The notes: generated by a model from the letters alone, not told the origin. A stretch of 64,000 nucleotides of DNA from Falsiruegeria litorea R37 (GCF_900172225.1 NZ_FWFO01000002.1:310001-374000); one strand, 5' to 3'; numbered from the stretch's first letter, positions 41,707 through 51,104 are shown. Numbers and translations are program-made.

Positions 41707-42654
41707 ATGAAGGCCATTGCCATGTAGTTTTTCGGGGGCGAACGCTGCGCCTGCGGAGCCGCAACCTGCCGCGGATGGAAACTATGGATCAAACGCTGAC
41801 AATTATCACGTTGTGGCGAAAGTACACTTCGTCCCCACCTTGCTCATTTTCTGACGAAATCTCGCTGTGCTTGGCACGAATGGCCGCTAATTACGCCGCA
41901 TTGCCGTTCTCAAGATGATGCACACGAGGCAAAATCTGTGCTGCGAGCGCGCGCAGCGAGAAATTGCTATGACTGCCGTGGACCAGAATGATCTTGTGCC
42001 GCATGAAGGACGGATATCGACATCAGCGGTATTGAGTTCGATTTCGTCCGATCAATCCGTGTTTGGGATGTCCGGCATTACAGTCACAAACGTCGTGGCC
42101 GGGATGAAGGATGCAGCGAACGTTTTAATATGCGGCTCGGGTCCTATGGCCCACAGGGTGGGTTTGGCTGGCAATACACCAGCCCTGCTGCTGCGCCGAC
42201 TTGGGTGTTGCCGTCCCGGCGCTGTTTCTCATCCAACTGGAGGCGCGGTGTCGGTGTCGAGTGGGAAGACTGCGAAGGCAACCACGGCTACGAATGGGTT
42301 GCTTATTGAGAGAGCTCTGTCTGCCCGTCTGTTCCTGCCGGGCGGTATTCAGGGCGGAGCTCAGTCAGCCCTTCTTGGCGTTACTATCGATCGCGGCCAT
42401 ACGAGCGACAACGTCGCTAGCAATGCTCTCGTAGAGCGTGGCTTGCCGTTCTCTCACTGAACCTGGTTTGGGGTCACTTTGAGCGTTCTGGACAGAGTTC
42501 TCGCAGTGATGCAAAACTATAACCCTCAGCAAGGGTCAAAAAATAGCCACCTCCAGTTTCGTTACCCTGAAAAGTAGTGGGAGAGTGTTGCATACAAACG
42601 CTAAGATTGCGAAATAGTAGAAATACCCTCAGATAGCAAGAATATTCGATAGCC
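41707..42654. other. Gene-poor region after the CoA-transferase
   Basis: No well-supported gene is visible. On the plus strand, 42130-42309 could encode a 59-residue Trp/Gly-rich peptide (MRLGSYGPQGGFGWQYTSP... to EGNHGYEWVAY), without a convincing ribosome site. On the minus strand, about 42372-42462, a short frame ends ASDVVARMAAIDSNAKKG like the tail of a decayed protein. Base composition shifts toward AT beyond 42480. The tract looks like accumulated remnants beside a horizontally acquired gene. Confidence 0.4.
42130..42309 (+). CDS. Weak candidate 59-residue Trp/Gly/Cys-rich peptide
   Basis: The frame reads MRLGSYGPQGGFGWQYTSP, then a Cys- and Ser-rich middle and GVGVEWEDCEGNHGYEWVAY before TGA. 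Composition (many Trp, Tyr, Gly, two Cys) resembles a folded small domain more than random DNA, but the ribosome site is poor and a longer frame overlaps it. It could be a fragment of a larger lost gene. Confidence 0.25.
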   Translation: MRLGSYGPQGGFGWQYTSPAAAPTWVLPSRRCFSSNWRRGVGVEWEDCEGNHGYEWVAY

Positions 42655-43239
42655 ATGACGCTTCAGTTGAAATCGAGTCCAATTTATAAGAAGTTTTCGA
42701 TATGCATCCTAGTTTCCCTGGTTTCACTAGGATATCAATCTACCTCCGCCGAAACAACTTTTGATTTTCATTGGACAGTGAGGCACAAGCCAAACCCTGA
42801 TGGCCCGAGGAAAAAACCTGGAAACTTCACTATTAGTAAGATCTGGGTTAACAAATGTTTGCTGATATCAGAACACACGAGGTGCATAAATCGAGTAAGA
42901 CCATTTTTGATACGAACAACCAAAATCGAAGTGGATTTAGCTAGCGTTGGAGGGACAAACTTTATGAACCTCAATGGAGGTTATAATCAAGATCCTGAAA
43001 CAACACACCGTGCAGACATTGTGATATTATCCGGAAGTAAAATAAACAAACTTACTAGAACTGAAAACTTACGCGGGAGTAAGACCCTGAGTTTTCAAGA
43101 TCCAAACATCCCGCCAGATCGGTATCCGCTTCGTCCAAATGTTAGTATCAGCCTTCCTTACGGGCAAAGAAATGATGTTTATCAAAAATTGTCAAATCAC
43201 ATAATCGAAAACTGCCATCACCACGAGGTTGATACATAA
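42655..43239 (+). CDS. AT-rich orphan secreted protein
   Basis: This 194-residue protein has a likely signal peptide (FSICILVSLVSLGYQSTSAE, about residues 14-33) and a mature part with two Cys (NKCLL, TRCIN) plus the ending ENCHHHEVDT. Codon use is strikingly AT-rich (AAA, ATA, TTA) compared with the GC-rich neighbours, so recent horizontal acquisition is likely. No family is recognised and there is no clear ribosome site. It is the only substantial gene in 41707-43745. Confidence 0.6.
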   Translation: MTLQLKSSPIYKKFSICILVSLVSLGYQSTSAETTFDFHWTVRHKPNPDGPRKKPGNFTISKIWVNKCLLISEHTRCINRVRPFLIRTTKIEVDLASVGGTNFMNLNGGYNQDPETTHRADIVILSGSKINKLTRTENLRGSKTLSFQDPNIPPDRYPLRPNVSISLPYGQRNDVYQKLSNHIIENCHHHEVDT

Positions 43240-43745
43240 ATGGGAAGTAGCCCTTTTTCTCTCAGTGAAGATTTTTAGGCTGTTACTGGATTCAATCCGG
43301 GCAACATTGGGAAAATGACAGATGCAGAGTTGGTAGCCGTCGCGCTGACCACGAACCGAAGCATGTACCCGAAGGATCTCAACAGAAGGCCGCGACTGAA
43401 AACGGGGCGGACACATACAGGTACAGCTACACTCCCTTGGCGGATCAATCATGCTGCGCAAAACCGCTTGACTGGGAAGGCCCCGTTATCGAAGTCCCGA
43501 GCCTAGGGTTGACAAGAGTCTAGGCTCGGACACCTTTCCCTAGATATCAGTTACACGTCCATTGTTCAAAGTCAGACCACTGTACCCCGGAATGTCTCCA
43601 AAGAGCTGAAACGTTAAGATCTGGAAGAAATAGTGCGTAGTTGAACATGACGGAGCGCTGAAGAAGCATGAGGATTTTGAGCCCAAACTGATCCTAAGCG
43701 GGCAAAACGCTTAGAACGATTAGGTGCTAAATTATTGATTTTAAG
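43240..43745. other. Intergenic region before tRNA-Cys, with one strong hairpin
   Basis: No supported gene is present. A perfect 10-bp inverted repeat, CCGAGCCTAG (43497-43506) and CTAGGCTCGG (43520-43529), encloses a 13-base loop; it may be a terminator or a scar of a mobile sequence. AT content is mixed. Confidence 0.45.
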
Positions 43746-43819
43746 TGGAGGCGAGTACCGGAATCGAACCGGTGTACACGGATTTGCAATCCGCTGCGTC
43801 ACCACTCCGCCAACTCGCC
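43746..43819 (-). tRNA. tRNA-Cys (anticodon GCA)
   Basis: Read on the minus strand, GGCGAGT pairs with ACTCGCC in the acceptor stem. The anticodon arm GCGGATTGCAAATCCG places GCA in the loop, and GGTTCGATTCC forms the T-arm. Discriminator T and an encoded CCA follow. Confidence 0.96.
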
Positions 43820-44046
43820 GTTCCGTTGTGGTTTGGGCGTATTAGGCGATTCCTGGGGTGGGTGCAATAGGCTAGCTTGGTTCGATCGATGGGGCTTCGA
43901 AGGGGGATCCAAGGTTGGGGCCACGGCACATATGTGACTATCTTCAGACGAGATGCGTCGCTTTTGCTCAGGTGCGCGGGTTGACGTTGCCGGGCGGGCA
44001 GGGATGTGGCAAAAGCTCAGACAATCGTTCGAAACATGAGCATGAC

Positions 44047-44700
44047 ATGACAGATTTTGCCGCCCGCCGCCGTATGATGGTCGACACCCAAGTTCGGCCT
44101 TCGGATGTTACGAAATTTCCGATTATTGACGCGATGTTGGCTGTCCCTCGCGAGAATTTTGTGCCTGTCGCGCAGCGTGAAGCTGCTTACGCTGAGGATC
44201 TGATCGATTTGGGGGCCGGGCGCAGCCTTCTCGAGCCGCGCACGCTGGCGAAAATGCTCGATGGTCTGAATATCGGCAATGATGAACTGGTTCTGGATGT
44301 GGCTGCCGCCCACGGCTATTCAACGGCCGTTACGGCCCGTATGGCTGAACTCGTTGTCGCTGTGGAAGAAGACGAGACACTCGCCGAAGAGGCACAGACC
44401 ATTCTCATGGAAACCGGTGCAGACAATGCGGTGGTTCATGTCGGGCCGCTGACGGGTGGCGCTGCGGATCACGGACCCTATGATGTTGTAATTGTTCAAG
44501 GTGGGGTCGAAGAGGTGCCACAGGCGCTGATCGACCAGCTTAAGGATGGTGGGCGCATCGGCTGTATCTTTATCGAAGGCGACTTAGGCACCGTTCGCAT
44601 TGGCCATAAATCCGGAGACCGGGTCACATGGCGATTTGCATTCAACGCCACAGCCCCTGTCTTGCCCGGCTTTGAGAAGGCACCAACCTTTCAGCTGTGA
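44047..44700 (+). CDS. Protein-L-isoaspartate O-methyltransferase family protein
   Basis: The product is 217 residues from the ATG at 44047. It has the PIMT start (FAARRRMMVDTQVRPSDVTK), AVPRENFVP and VLDVAAAHGYSTAVTARM at SAM motif I. The usual GTGSGYQ of PIMT is replaced by AAAHGYS, so SAM binding and repair activity are doubtful or altered; this variant is common upstream of tolC in Roseobacter-like genomes as I recall. It lies 94 bp before the TolC gene in the same direction. Confidence 0.85.
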   Translation: MTDFAARRRMMVDTQVRPSDVTKFPIIDAMLAVPRENFVPVAQREAAYAEDLIDLGAGRSLLEPRTLAKMLDGLNIGNDELVLDVAAAHGYSTAVTARMAELVVAVEEDETLAEEAQTILMETGADNAVVHVGPLTGGAADHGPYDVVIVQGGVEEVPQALIDQLKDGGRIGCIFIEGDLGTVRIGHKSGDRVTWRFAFNATAPVLPGFEKAPTFQL

Positions 44701-44793
44701 CTTTTCGCGGGTTCCGTTGGGTGTGACCTTGCCTGTCGGCAGAATAAAGAGCAATCTGATTTGAACATTTGTAATGTGGTGGAGAAGCAAGCG

Positions 44794-46212
44794 ATGCACA
44801 GAGCAGTGGCACGTAGACTTGCAAAGGTCGCGGTTCTGTCGGCAGGGGTTATCCTGGCAGGCATGATGCCGAAACAGGGACAGGCTGACAATCTCGCAGA
44901 TGCACTGATCGGCGCCTACAACACCAGCGGCCTTTTGGAACAGAACCGTGCCCTGTTGCGGGCTGCGGACGAGGATGTGGCGATTGCGGTATCGGCGTTG
45001 CGTCCGATCATCGACTTTTCGGTTCGTGTGCAGCGGGCATTGGTGAACAGCGAAACCAATAGCTTGGTGACACAAACCCGGACATCTACGTTCTTCAGCG
45101 GGCTTGAGTTCACTCAACTGCTGTATGACGGTGGTGCCAGCATCCTAGCTAAACAGGCCGCACAAGAAACCGTGCTGGCCACGCGCCAGACGTTGCTGGA
45201 GGTCGAGCAATCGATTCTTTTGCGTGCAGTGGCCGCTTACATGGATGTCTTGCTGCAAGAAGAGAATGTGGTCCTGCGTCAGAACAACGTGCGTGTTCTG
45301 GGCGAAGAATTGCGAGCGTCCCAAGACCGCTTCGAAGTGGGTGAAGTCACACGTACCGACGTTGCGCTGTCCGAATCGCGTGTTGCTGCGGCTCGCGCCA
45401 ATCTGGCAGATGCCCGCGGCGCGCTTACTACGGCGAAGGCAGAATATGTAAATGCGGTGGGGCGCGATCCGGGGCGTACAGCCGGGCAACCACGCTTGCC
45501 GAAACATCCCGCATCGATCAACGATGCAGTGGCGATCGCCGTTCGCAATCATCCCAGTATTCTGGCTGTCCAGCATCAGGTCAAAGCTGCAGAGTTGACG
45601 GTGGACCGCCAGCGGGCGGCTCTTGGACCGAACGCCAGCATCCGGGCGGATGTTGGTATCACCAATACCTTCGGCAATTCGAACTATAACAACACGGCTA
45701 GCGCCGGGTTGGTCTTCCGGCAGCCGATCTATGCTGGCGGTCGGTTGGCGGCAAACGTGCGTCGTGCAATGGCCACCCGGGATTCGGTCAAGTCCAGTTT
45801 GCTGAACACGCAAAAGGACGTGATCCAGGCCGTAAACCAGGCTTATGTCCGCTTCGAGACAGCGCAAGCCAACCTCCGGGCCACCAACGAGCGTGTGCGC
45901 GCGGCGCAGGTTGCTTTTGACGGCATCCGTGAAGAGGCCACACTGGGCGCTCGGACTACGTTGGACGTTCTGACTTCGGAGCAGGAATTGCTGGATGCGC
46001 AGACGTCCCAAATCCAGGCTCGGGCAGAGCGGTCTCTGGCGGCGTATCAGTTGCTGTCTGCCCAGGGGCTTTTGACGGCAGAGCGCTTGGGCTTGGCAGT
46101 GCAGATCTATGATCCGACGCTCTACTACAACTTGGTCAAAGGTGCGCCGGCGAAGGTTTCGAAACGCAGCAAGGACCTGGACCGTGTCTTGGAAGCACTA
46201 GGTAAGAACTGA
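44794..46212 (+). CDS. tolC: TolC-family outer membrane efflux/type I secretion protein
   Basis: The product is 472 residues from the ATG at 44794, with GGTGGAG nine bases upstream. A signal peptide (VAVLSAGVILAGMM...QGQA) is followed by two outer-membrane-efflux-protein repeats, with LRAADEDVAIAVSALRP, GEVTRTDVALSESRVAAARA and QPIYAGGRLAANVRRA. The trimer would form the outer membrane and periplasmic channel for drug efflux or type I secretion. The C-terminus is short and Lys/Arg-rich. Confidence 0.93.
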   Translation: MHRAVARRLAKVAVLSAGVILAGMMPKQGQADNLADALIGAYNTSGLLEQNRALLRAADEDVAIAVSALRPIIDFSVRVQRALVNSETNSLVTQTRTSTFFSGLEFTQLLYDGGASILAKQAAQETVLATRQTLLEVEQSILLRAVAAYMDVLLQEENVVLRQNNVRVLGEELRASQDRFEVGEVTRTDVALSESRVAAARANLADARGALTTAKAEYVNAVGRDPGRTAGQPRLPKHPASINDAVAIAVRNHPSILAVQHQVKAAELTVDRQRAALGPNASIRADVGITNTFGNSNYNNTASAGLVFRQPIYAGGRLAANVRRAMATRDSVKSSLLNTQKDVIQAVNQAYVRFETAQANLRATNERVRAAQVAFDGIREEATLGARTTLDVLTSEQELLDAQTSQIQARAERSLAAYQLLSAQGLLTAERLGLAVQIYDPTLYYNLVKGAPAKVSKRSKDLDRVLEALGKN

Positions 46213-46288
46213 GAATTCTCGCTATCTGTTGTGAGAATCCATGTGTGCCGCTACACTTACGACTTGAGATTAAGAGCGGTGAAAGCAC

Positions 46289-47368
46289 ATGTCTGATCCT
46301 GTTGCGAACGTTCAGATCGAAGATGTCCTGTCTTCGATCCGACGGTTGGTCAGCGAAGAAAGCAGAACGGAAACACGGCAAGAGGCGGCAAAACCGGCTC
46401 CGTCGTCTGATCGTTTGGTTCTGACCCCAGCCTTGCGTGTCGCTGAGCCCATAGACGATTCATCCAAATTGGACGAAGCTCAGGTTGGCGAGCCTGTAGA
46501 CGCAAAGGTCGAGGCGGCAGGCGTTTCGGTTGATCTGGACAGTGCAGCACCATGGACGGATCCGGATGCAACCCTTTACGGAGCGGCTCATGAGCTGGGC
46601 CAGGCCGTAGATGAGTATTTTCCGGAACAAGACATCGAGGAGGTGGATACGGCGCCCACGACGATGGTTTTGGATGAGAAATATGAAGTTGCGCCCGAGC
46701 CCGAGGATGCATTCTTAGCCGAAGCCGAAGCCGAAGCCGAAGCCGAAGCCGAAGCCGAAGCCGAAGCCGAAGCCGAAGCCGAAGCCGAAGCCGAAGCCGA
46801 AGCTGTCTCATTTGATTCTGTGGAAGAGGCGGAGCTTCACGATGAGGACTTTGCCGAGGACCCAGCCATTGACGAGGAATTCGTTGAGTTTGTCGCTGCA
46901 GATGACGAGGGCGAGTTAGAAGAGATTGAGGCTGAACCGCTCACGTCAAAGATTGAGGCACTTGAAGCGGTGATCGCGCAGACACAGGACCAATGGGAGC
47001 CTGACGGCGAAGGTCATGACGCGTACTCCGGGACACGTGTCACAGCGATGGAATGGGAAGATCACGCCGATGGCGGCGAGATCCTTGAAGCCGAAGAATT
47101 CATTGACGAAGTTGTCGAGGACGTCGCACCAAAGGTGCAGGAAAAAGTTCGTGAAGCCGTGTCTGCTCCAGAGTTCACGGCAAGTGACGAGCCGTCCATT
47201 TTGGCCTCAGACGAAGCTGTGCTTGACGAGGAAAGTTTGCGCGAACTGGTTGCGGATATCGTGCGAGAAGAACTGCAAGGCGCTTTGGGCGAACGGATTA
47301 CCCGTAATGTGCGCAAGCTGGTGCGCCGCGAAATCCACAGGGCATTGACCGCGCAAGAGCTGGAATAA
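46289..47368 (+). CDS. PopZ/DUF2497-like acidic protein with an Ala-Glu repeat
   Basis: This 359-residue, very acidic protein has an N-terminal helix VQIEDVLSSIRRLVSEES that resembles the N-terminus of PopZ (IEEILASIRRII-type). The C-terminal LRELVADIVREELQGALGER and LVRREIHRALTAQELE region is conserved in the alphaproteobacterial DUF2497/PopZ-like group. The middle is disordered and carries about fourteen Ala-Glu dipeptides encoded by GAAGCC repeats. PopZ proteins form polar hubs that organise chromosome and division proteins; that role is inferred. It is convergent with cobQ, with only 3 bp between the stops. Confidence 0.75.
   Translation: MSDPVANVQIEDVLSSIRRLVSEESRTETRQEAAKPAPSSDRLVLTPALRVAEPIDDSSKLDEAQVGEPVDAKVEAAGVSVDLDSAAPWTDPDATLYGAAHELGQAVDEYFPEQDIEEVDTAPTTMVLDEKYEVAPEPEDAFLAEAEAEAEAEAEAEAEAEAEAEAEAEAEAVSFDSVEEAELHDEDFAEDPAIDEEFVEFVAADDEGELEEIEAEPLTSKIEALEAVIAQTQDQWEPDGEGHDAYSGTRVTAMEWEDHADGGEILEAEEFIDEVVEDVAPKVQEKVREAVSAPEFTASDEPSILASDEAVLDEESLRELVADIVREELQGALGERITRNVRKLVRREIHRALTAQELE
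46721..46803 (+). repeat. In-frame GAAGCC hexanucleotide tandem repeat
   Basis: Thirteen perfect GAAGCC units plus a GAAGC(T) unit run within the PopZ-like gene and encode (Glu-Ala)n. Slippage would add or remove two residues per unit without breaking the frame. Confidence 0.95.
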
Positions 47369-47371
47369 TGT

Positions 47372-48826
47372 TCACAGCCCTTTGGGTGCGCGGGCAAGCT
47401 GTAGCAGAAGATCCAGATCCATGTGGCGTTCCAGGTGATCGGCCAAGTCATCCAGCGTGGCTTCGACGCTTTCCTCGTAGGACAGATCCGAGCGATGCCC
47501 CAGTTCCTGCAAAAAAGCCGCCCGATAGCTGTCCGAGGCAAAGGTGCCGTGCAAATAGCTGCCACGCACGCGGCCGGATGGGGAAATCGCGCCTTCTGAA
47601 CGTTCTCCGACCTGGAGCCACGGTCGGTCGCAATCCGGGCCTTCTGTGCGACCGATGTGGATTTCGTAGCCATAGACCGGCAGACCAGTGTGAATGTCTG
47701 TGGCCTGCGTTTGGGTGACTTTCTTTTGGCCAGCCATTGTTGTGTGCACGTCCAGCAGGCCCAGTCCTTCGACTTCGCCAATGAAGCCTTCGATCCCCTC
47801 GGGGTCGGCGATGGTTTTGCCCAGCATCTGATAGCCGCCGCATAGGCCAACCACATGCCCCCCGCGCCGCACATGCGCATAAAGGTCGATGTCCCAGCCC
47901 TGAGCGCGGAAATAGTTCAGATCGCCGATGGTGGATTTGCTGCCCGGAAGCAGGACCAGGTCCGCATCGCCAGGCAAGGGGCGACCCGCTGGGATGATCT
48001 CGACCGAGACATTGGGCTCGCCTGACAGAGGGTCGAGATCGTCGAAATTGGCCATCCGTTCCAGCTGTGGCACGACAATCTTGCAGGCCCCGCCGAGATG
48101 CGAGCGGATGTCCATCATGTCCTCGGCGGGAAGTTTCCAGGCGTCGTTGAACCAGGGCACCACACCCAAGCAGGGCCATCCGGTGCGGGCAGCGATATCA
48201 TCGCGTCCCTCGTCAAACAAGGTGACGTCACCCTTGAACCGGTTCACAGCAAAGCCACTGATCTGAGCCAGATCAGTATCGTCCAAAACGGCCTGAGTAC
48301 CGACGATCTGTGCGATCACGCCGCCACGGTGGATGTCGCCAACCAGAACCACCGGCACACCTGCGGCGCAGGCAAAGCCCATATTGGCAATGTCGCCTGC
48401 CCGCAAATTGGTCTCGGCCGGGCTGCCGGCTCCTTCGAGCAGCACCAGGTCTGCGTCCGCGCAGAGCCGGTGAAAACTCTCAAGCGCAGCAGCAAGCAGC
48501 TGTGCCTTGCCCTTTCGATAGTCACCCGCTTGCATAGTGCCACGGCGTTGTCCCTGGACGATGATCTGCGCGCCGGTGTCGGTTTCGGGCTTGAGCAAGA
48601 TCGGGTTCATGTCGGTATGCGGTTCGAGCCCGGCGGCGCGGGCTTGCAGCGCCTGAGCGCGCCCGATCTCGCCCCCCACGGCCACAGCTGCGTTGTTTGA
48701 CATGTTTTGTGGCTTGAAAGGCGCAACCCGCAGGCCTCGGCGGCTGAAAGCACGGGTCAGCCCGGCGACCAACATTGACTTGCCGACGTTGCTGCCGGTG
48801 CCTTGAATCATGATGGCTTGAACCAT
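47372..48826 (-). CDS. cobQ: Cobyric acid synthase CobQ
   Basis: The product is 484 residues from the ATG at 48826 (AGGAGG upstream). The N-terminal ATP-binding domain starts [20 protein letters not shown], and [20 protein letters not shown] is a CobQ signature. The C-terminal class I glutamine-amidotransferase domain carries the nucleophile Cys in [12 protein letters not shown] and ends near [11 protein letters not shown]. It amidates four carboxylates of adenosylcobyrinic acid a,c-diamide. It lies away from the cob operon at the start of the window and I see no second riboswitch upstream. Confidence 0.96.
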   Translation of the reverse strand: MVQAIMIQGTGSNVGKSMLVAGLTRAFSRRGLRVAPFKPQNMSNNAAVAVGGEIGRAQALQARAAGLEPHTDMNPILLKPETDTGAQIIVQGQRRGTMQAGDYRKGKAQLLAAALESFHRLCADADLVLLEGAGSPAETNLRAGDIANMGFACAAGVPVVLVGDIHRGGVIAQIVGTQAVLDDTDLAQISGFAVNRFKGDVTLFDEGRDDIAARTGWPCLGVVPWFNDAWKLPAEDMMDIRSHLGGACKIVVPQLERMANFDDLDPLSGEPNVSVEIIPAGRPLPGDADLVLLPGSKSTIGDLNYFRAQGWDIDLYAHVRRGGHVVGLCGGYQMLGKTIADPEGIEGFIGEVEGLGLLDVHTTMAGQKKVTQTQATDIHTGLPVYGYEIHIGRTEGPDCDRPWLQVGERSEGAISPSGRVRGSYLHGTFASDSYRAAFLQELGHRSDLSYEESVEATLDDLADHLERHMDLDLLLQLARAPKGL

Positions 48827-48928
48827 GCGCGCCTCCTGTTTCGCGCACAATTGACCTGATTTGGCGGTCAAGCGAAAGCCCGGAAACGACATGGTGGTGT
48901 TGCAAGGCGGAGCAGGGGGTAGAAAAGG

Positions 48929-48958
48929 AAAAGCGCGCTCCCCCAGGAGCACGCTTTT
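48929..48958. terminator. Bidirectional terminator between DUF6280 and cobQ
   Basis: GCTCC pairs with GGAGC around CCCA; after one mismatch, GCG pairs with CGC, flanked by AAAA on the left and TTTTT on the right. It can end transcription of the DUF6280 gene in the minus direction. Confidence 0.75.
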
Positions 48959-48979
48959 TCATGCAGCAGTAAATTGTGT

Positions 48980-49300
48980 TCAGGCAGCTTCGGCCTGCTG
49001 AGCGGCGTTGCGACGCTCGCTTTCTTCGCGCGACAGCGCAACCGAGGTGCGGACACCGCGGCCAACAAATTCCATCAAGCCCGAGACAACGCGCTCGTTC
49101 GGGTCGATGCCCGCGCAGCTCAGAACTTCACGGCCGTCACGCGACCGTGCCCAACGGGCGATCTGTTCAGGACCATTGCCGTATTTCTTGTCATCGGCGA
49201 TGGCGTCATCCAGTGCAGCCAACACAACGGCTGCGAATAGTTTACGTGCACGATTGCCTTGTTCATTGTTAAAGGCAGTGCCGTCAACGAAATCTCTCAT
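48980..49300 (-). CDS. DUF6280 family protein
   Basis: The product is 106 residues from the ATG at 49300 (GGAAG upstream). The start MRDFVDGTAFNNEQGNRARK and WARSRDGREVLSCAGIDPNE are features of a small, highly conserved Rhodobacterales protein (DUF6280 in my memory). Function is unknown. An upstream in-frame start was rejected because the conserved N-terminus begins here. It is divergent from efp. Confidence 0.85.
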   Translation of the reverse strand: MRDFVDGTAFNNEQGNRARKLFAAVVLAALDDAIADDKKYGNGPEQIARWARSRDGREVLSCAGIDPNERVVSGLMEFVGRGVRTSVALSREESERRNAAQQAEAA

Positions 49301-49519
49301 CTCGTCTTCCTTGTTGTTCTTGCTCTTGCAATTTCCGGCGTGGCGTTCCTTATGACGGATCGCATTTGATTCGGGTACCCCGTTTCTGCATAGCGCCGTT
49401 GCGTCATTTGCATGGCTTGGTGCGGCCGCAGCACAAGGTATCGTTGTCTTGCCAGGTAACGTCCCGCCAGATATAGGGTCTGCAAACTCTGCATCAAGCA
49501 TGTGTGAAGGAAATATGTC

Positions 49520-50083
49520 ATGCCCAAGATCAATGGGAACGAAATTCGTCCAGGCAATGTTCTGGAGCACAACGATGGTCTGTGGGCCGCGGTCAAGGTC
49601 GATCACGTAAAGCCTGGTAAAGGCGGCGCTTTTGCCCAGGTCGAACTGCGCAACCTACGCAATGGGTCCAAACTGAACGAACGCTTCCGCTCGGCGGACA
49701 AAGTCGAGCGCGTGCGCCTGGAGCAGAAAGATCAGCAGTTCCTGTACGAGAGCGACGGCATGCTGGTGTTCATGGATACCGAGACCTATGAGCAGATCGA
49801 ATTGCCCGCAGAATTGCTGGGCGACCGTCGCCCGTTTCTGCAGGACGGCATGACAATTGTTGTCGAATTTTATGAATCCGAGGCGCTGAATGCCACGGTG
49901 CCGCAAAAAGTCATATGCCAGATCGTCGAGACCGAGCCGGTTGTGAAGGGGCAGACTGCCGCCAACTCGTTCAAGCCCGCGATCCTGGACAATGGCGTCA
50001 AGGTCATGGTGCCTCCCTTTGTTGGCCAGGATGAGATGATCGTGGTGAATACCGAGACCATGGAATATTCGGAACGCGCCTGA
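49520..50083 (+). CDS. efp: Elongation factor P
   Basis: This 187-residue EF-P has the KOW-like domain I with the tip lysine in KPGKGGAF (about residues 32-39). OB domains II and III follow and contain LESKDQQ-type and [20 protein letters not shown] sequences. EF-P relieves ribosome stalling at polyproline. Length is normal. Three palindromes follow the stop and separate it from the convergent membrane protein gene. Confidence 0.97.
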   Translation: MPKINGNEIRPGNVLEHNDGLWAAVKVDHVKPGKGGAFAQVELRNLRNGSKLNERFRSADKVERVRLEQKDQQFLYESDGMLVFMDTETYEQIELPAELLGDRRPFLQDGMTIVVEFYESEALNATVPQKVICQIVETEPVVKGQTAANSFKPAILDNGVKVMVPPFVGQDEMIVVNTETMEYSERA

Positions 50084-50096
50084 TCAGAGGGCGCGG

Positions 50097-50160
50097 TCGA
50101 CCACAGGAGGTGGTCGATTTCTTTCAAAGAAATCGGGCCGGAAACTTTGAAAGTTTCCGG
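50097..50160. terminator. Triple palindrome between efp and the ABC-type membrane protein gene
   Basis: Three perfect inverted repeats stand back to back: TCGACCAC/GTGGTCGA (50097-50117), CGATTTCTTT/AAAGAAATCG (50115-50135) and CCGGAAACTTT/AAAGTTTCCGG (50138-50160). Loops are 5, 1 and 1 bases. Between convergent genes they likely act as a bidirectional transcription barrier; the first two share three bases and so are mutually exclusive. Confidence 0.7.
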
Positions 50161-50168
50161 TGCCGGGT

Positions 50169-51104
50169 TCAAACGTTTGCACGACTTCTTTGGTTTTGGT
50201 CGTCGAATAGCTCGCGCAACAACTCGTATTTGATCCTGTTGGCGCTGACTTGTCGGTAAAAGGCAATCAGGAATGCGGTTGGAGCTTGAATACGACCCAG
50301 GCCTATGGTGGCAGCTACCACTGTGCCGATGTCGGTTTTCCCCTCGATCACCAGCCAGCCGCCCAGCAACAACACCGCCACGGTCCCGGCACCATTGATG
50401 GTGCTGAGCAGGAACTTGGTCGACAGCTTCCAGATGAACATGTGGCGACGGGCTTCGTAAATCTCGTCAAAATGAGTTTTAACGGCGGCCTCGGCCTCTT
50501 GCACGTCGCGCGCCGTTAGCTGATCGGTGGCCTTGCGCAGCACGCGCACCCGTTCGGCCACGTATTGGTTCACTTTGGCTTGCGTCACCAGAACGATGAC
50601 CACTTGTGGCAGGATCATCATCAGCGCGATCGTCCCAAGGCCCGGCTGTGAGGTCGCGATGAAACCGATAACACTGACCAAGGTACCGATCTGCACAACA
50701 GGTTCCGAGATGGCCGCGCCGGCGAATTTACCCAACTCCTCTGCCTCGGCCGAGACGGCGGTGGACAGGGTACCTTTGCGCAGGCCTTCACCTTGGGTGT
50801 CGGCGATAACCGCCCCTTCGACCAGACGGCTACGGATCAGGCGGATGATGTCCTCACCCAATAGGCCCGAGCGATAGCCCATCAGCCACTTGAGCCCCAG
50901 GCTCAGCAGGATCGCCAGCATCATGAAAGAGCAGTACCAGAGCAGATCTTCTTCGTTGATCTCGTTCTCGGTCAGCAGGTTGACGATGTCCTTTTGGAAC
51001 TCCAGCGGAACGGCAGCCAAAAAGGCGATGGCCAGCGACAGGATGATCAGAACGATCTGCCGACCCGAACTGACCCGCCAAATGGCTGCGTATAGCTGAA
51101 GCAT
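50169..51104 (-). CDS. ABC transporter transmembrane-domain protein lacking an ATPase domain
   Basis: The product is 311 residues from MLQLYAAIWRVSSGRQIVLI. It has about six hydrophobic segments in the type I exporter (ABC_membrane) pattern, with the long cytoplasmic helix region LRKGTLSTAVSAEAEELGKF and LRKATDQLTARDVQEAEAAV. It ends at FDDQNQRSRANV without Walker motifs. Half-transporter-like proteins missing the ATPase either pair with a separate NBD or have another role; no NBD gene is adjacent. Confidence 0.8.
   Translation of the reverse strand: MLQLYAAIWRVSSGRQIVLIILSLAIAFLAAVPLEFQKDIVNLLTENEINEEDLLWYCSFMMLAILLSLGLKWLMGYRSGLLGEDIIRLIRSRLVEGAVIADTQGEGLRKGTLSTAVSAEAEELGKFAGAAISEPVVQIGTLVSVIGFIATSQPGLGTIALMMILPQVVIVLVTQAKVNQYVAERVRVLRKATDQLTARDVQEAEAAVKTHFDEIYEARRHMFIWKLSTKFLLSTINGAGTVAVLLLGGWLVIEGKTDIGTVVAATIGLGRIQAPTAFLIAFYRQVSANRIKYELLRELFDDQNQRSRANV

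Noticed and set aside
41915-42460. Plus-strand 181-codon open frame
   Set aside because: It has no ribosome site or recognisable motif, and another frame inside it looks more protein-like; the region appears to be decayed DNA.
46350-46811. Minus-strand frame rich in Leu-Arg dipeptides
   Set aside because: It is the antisense reading of the GAAGCC repeat in the PopZ-like gene.
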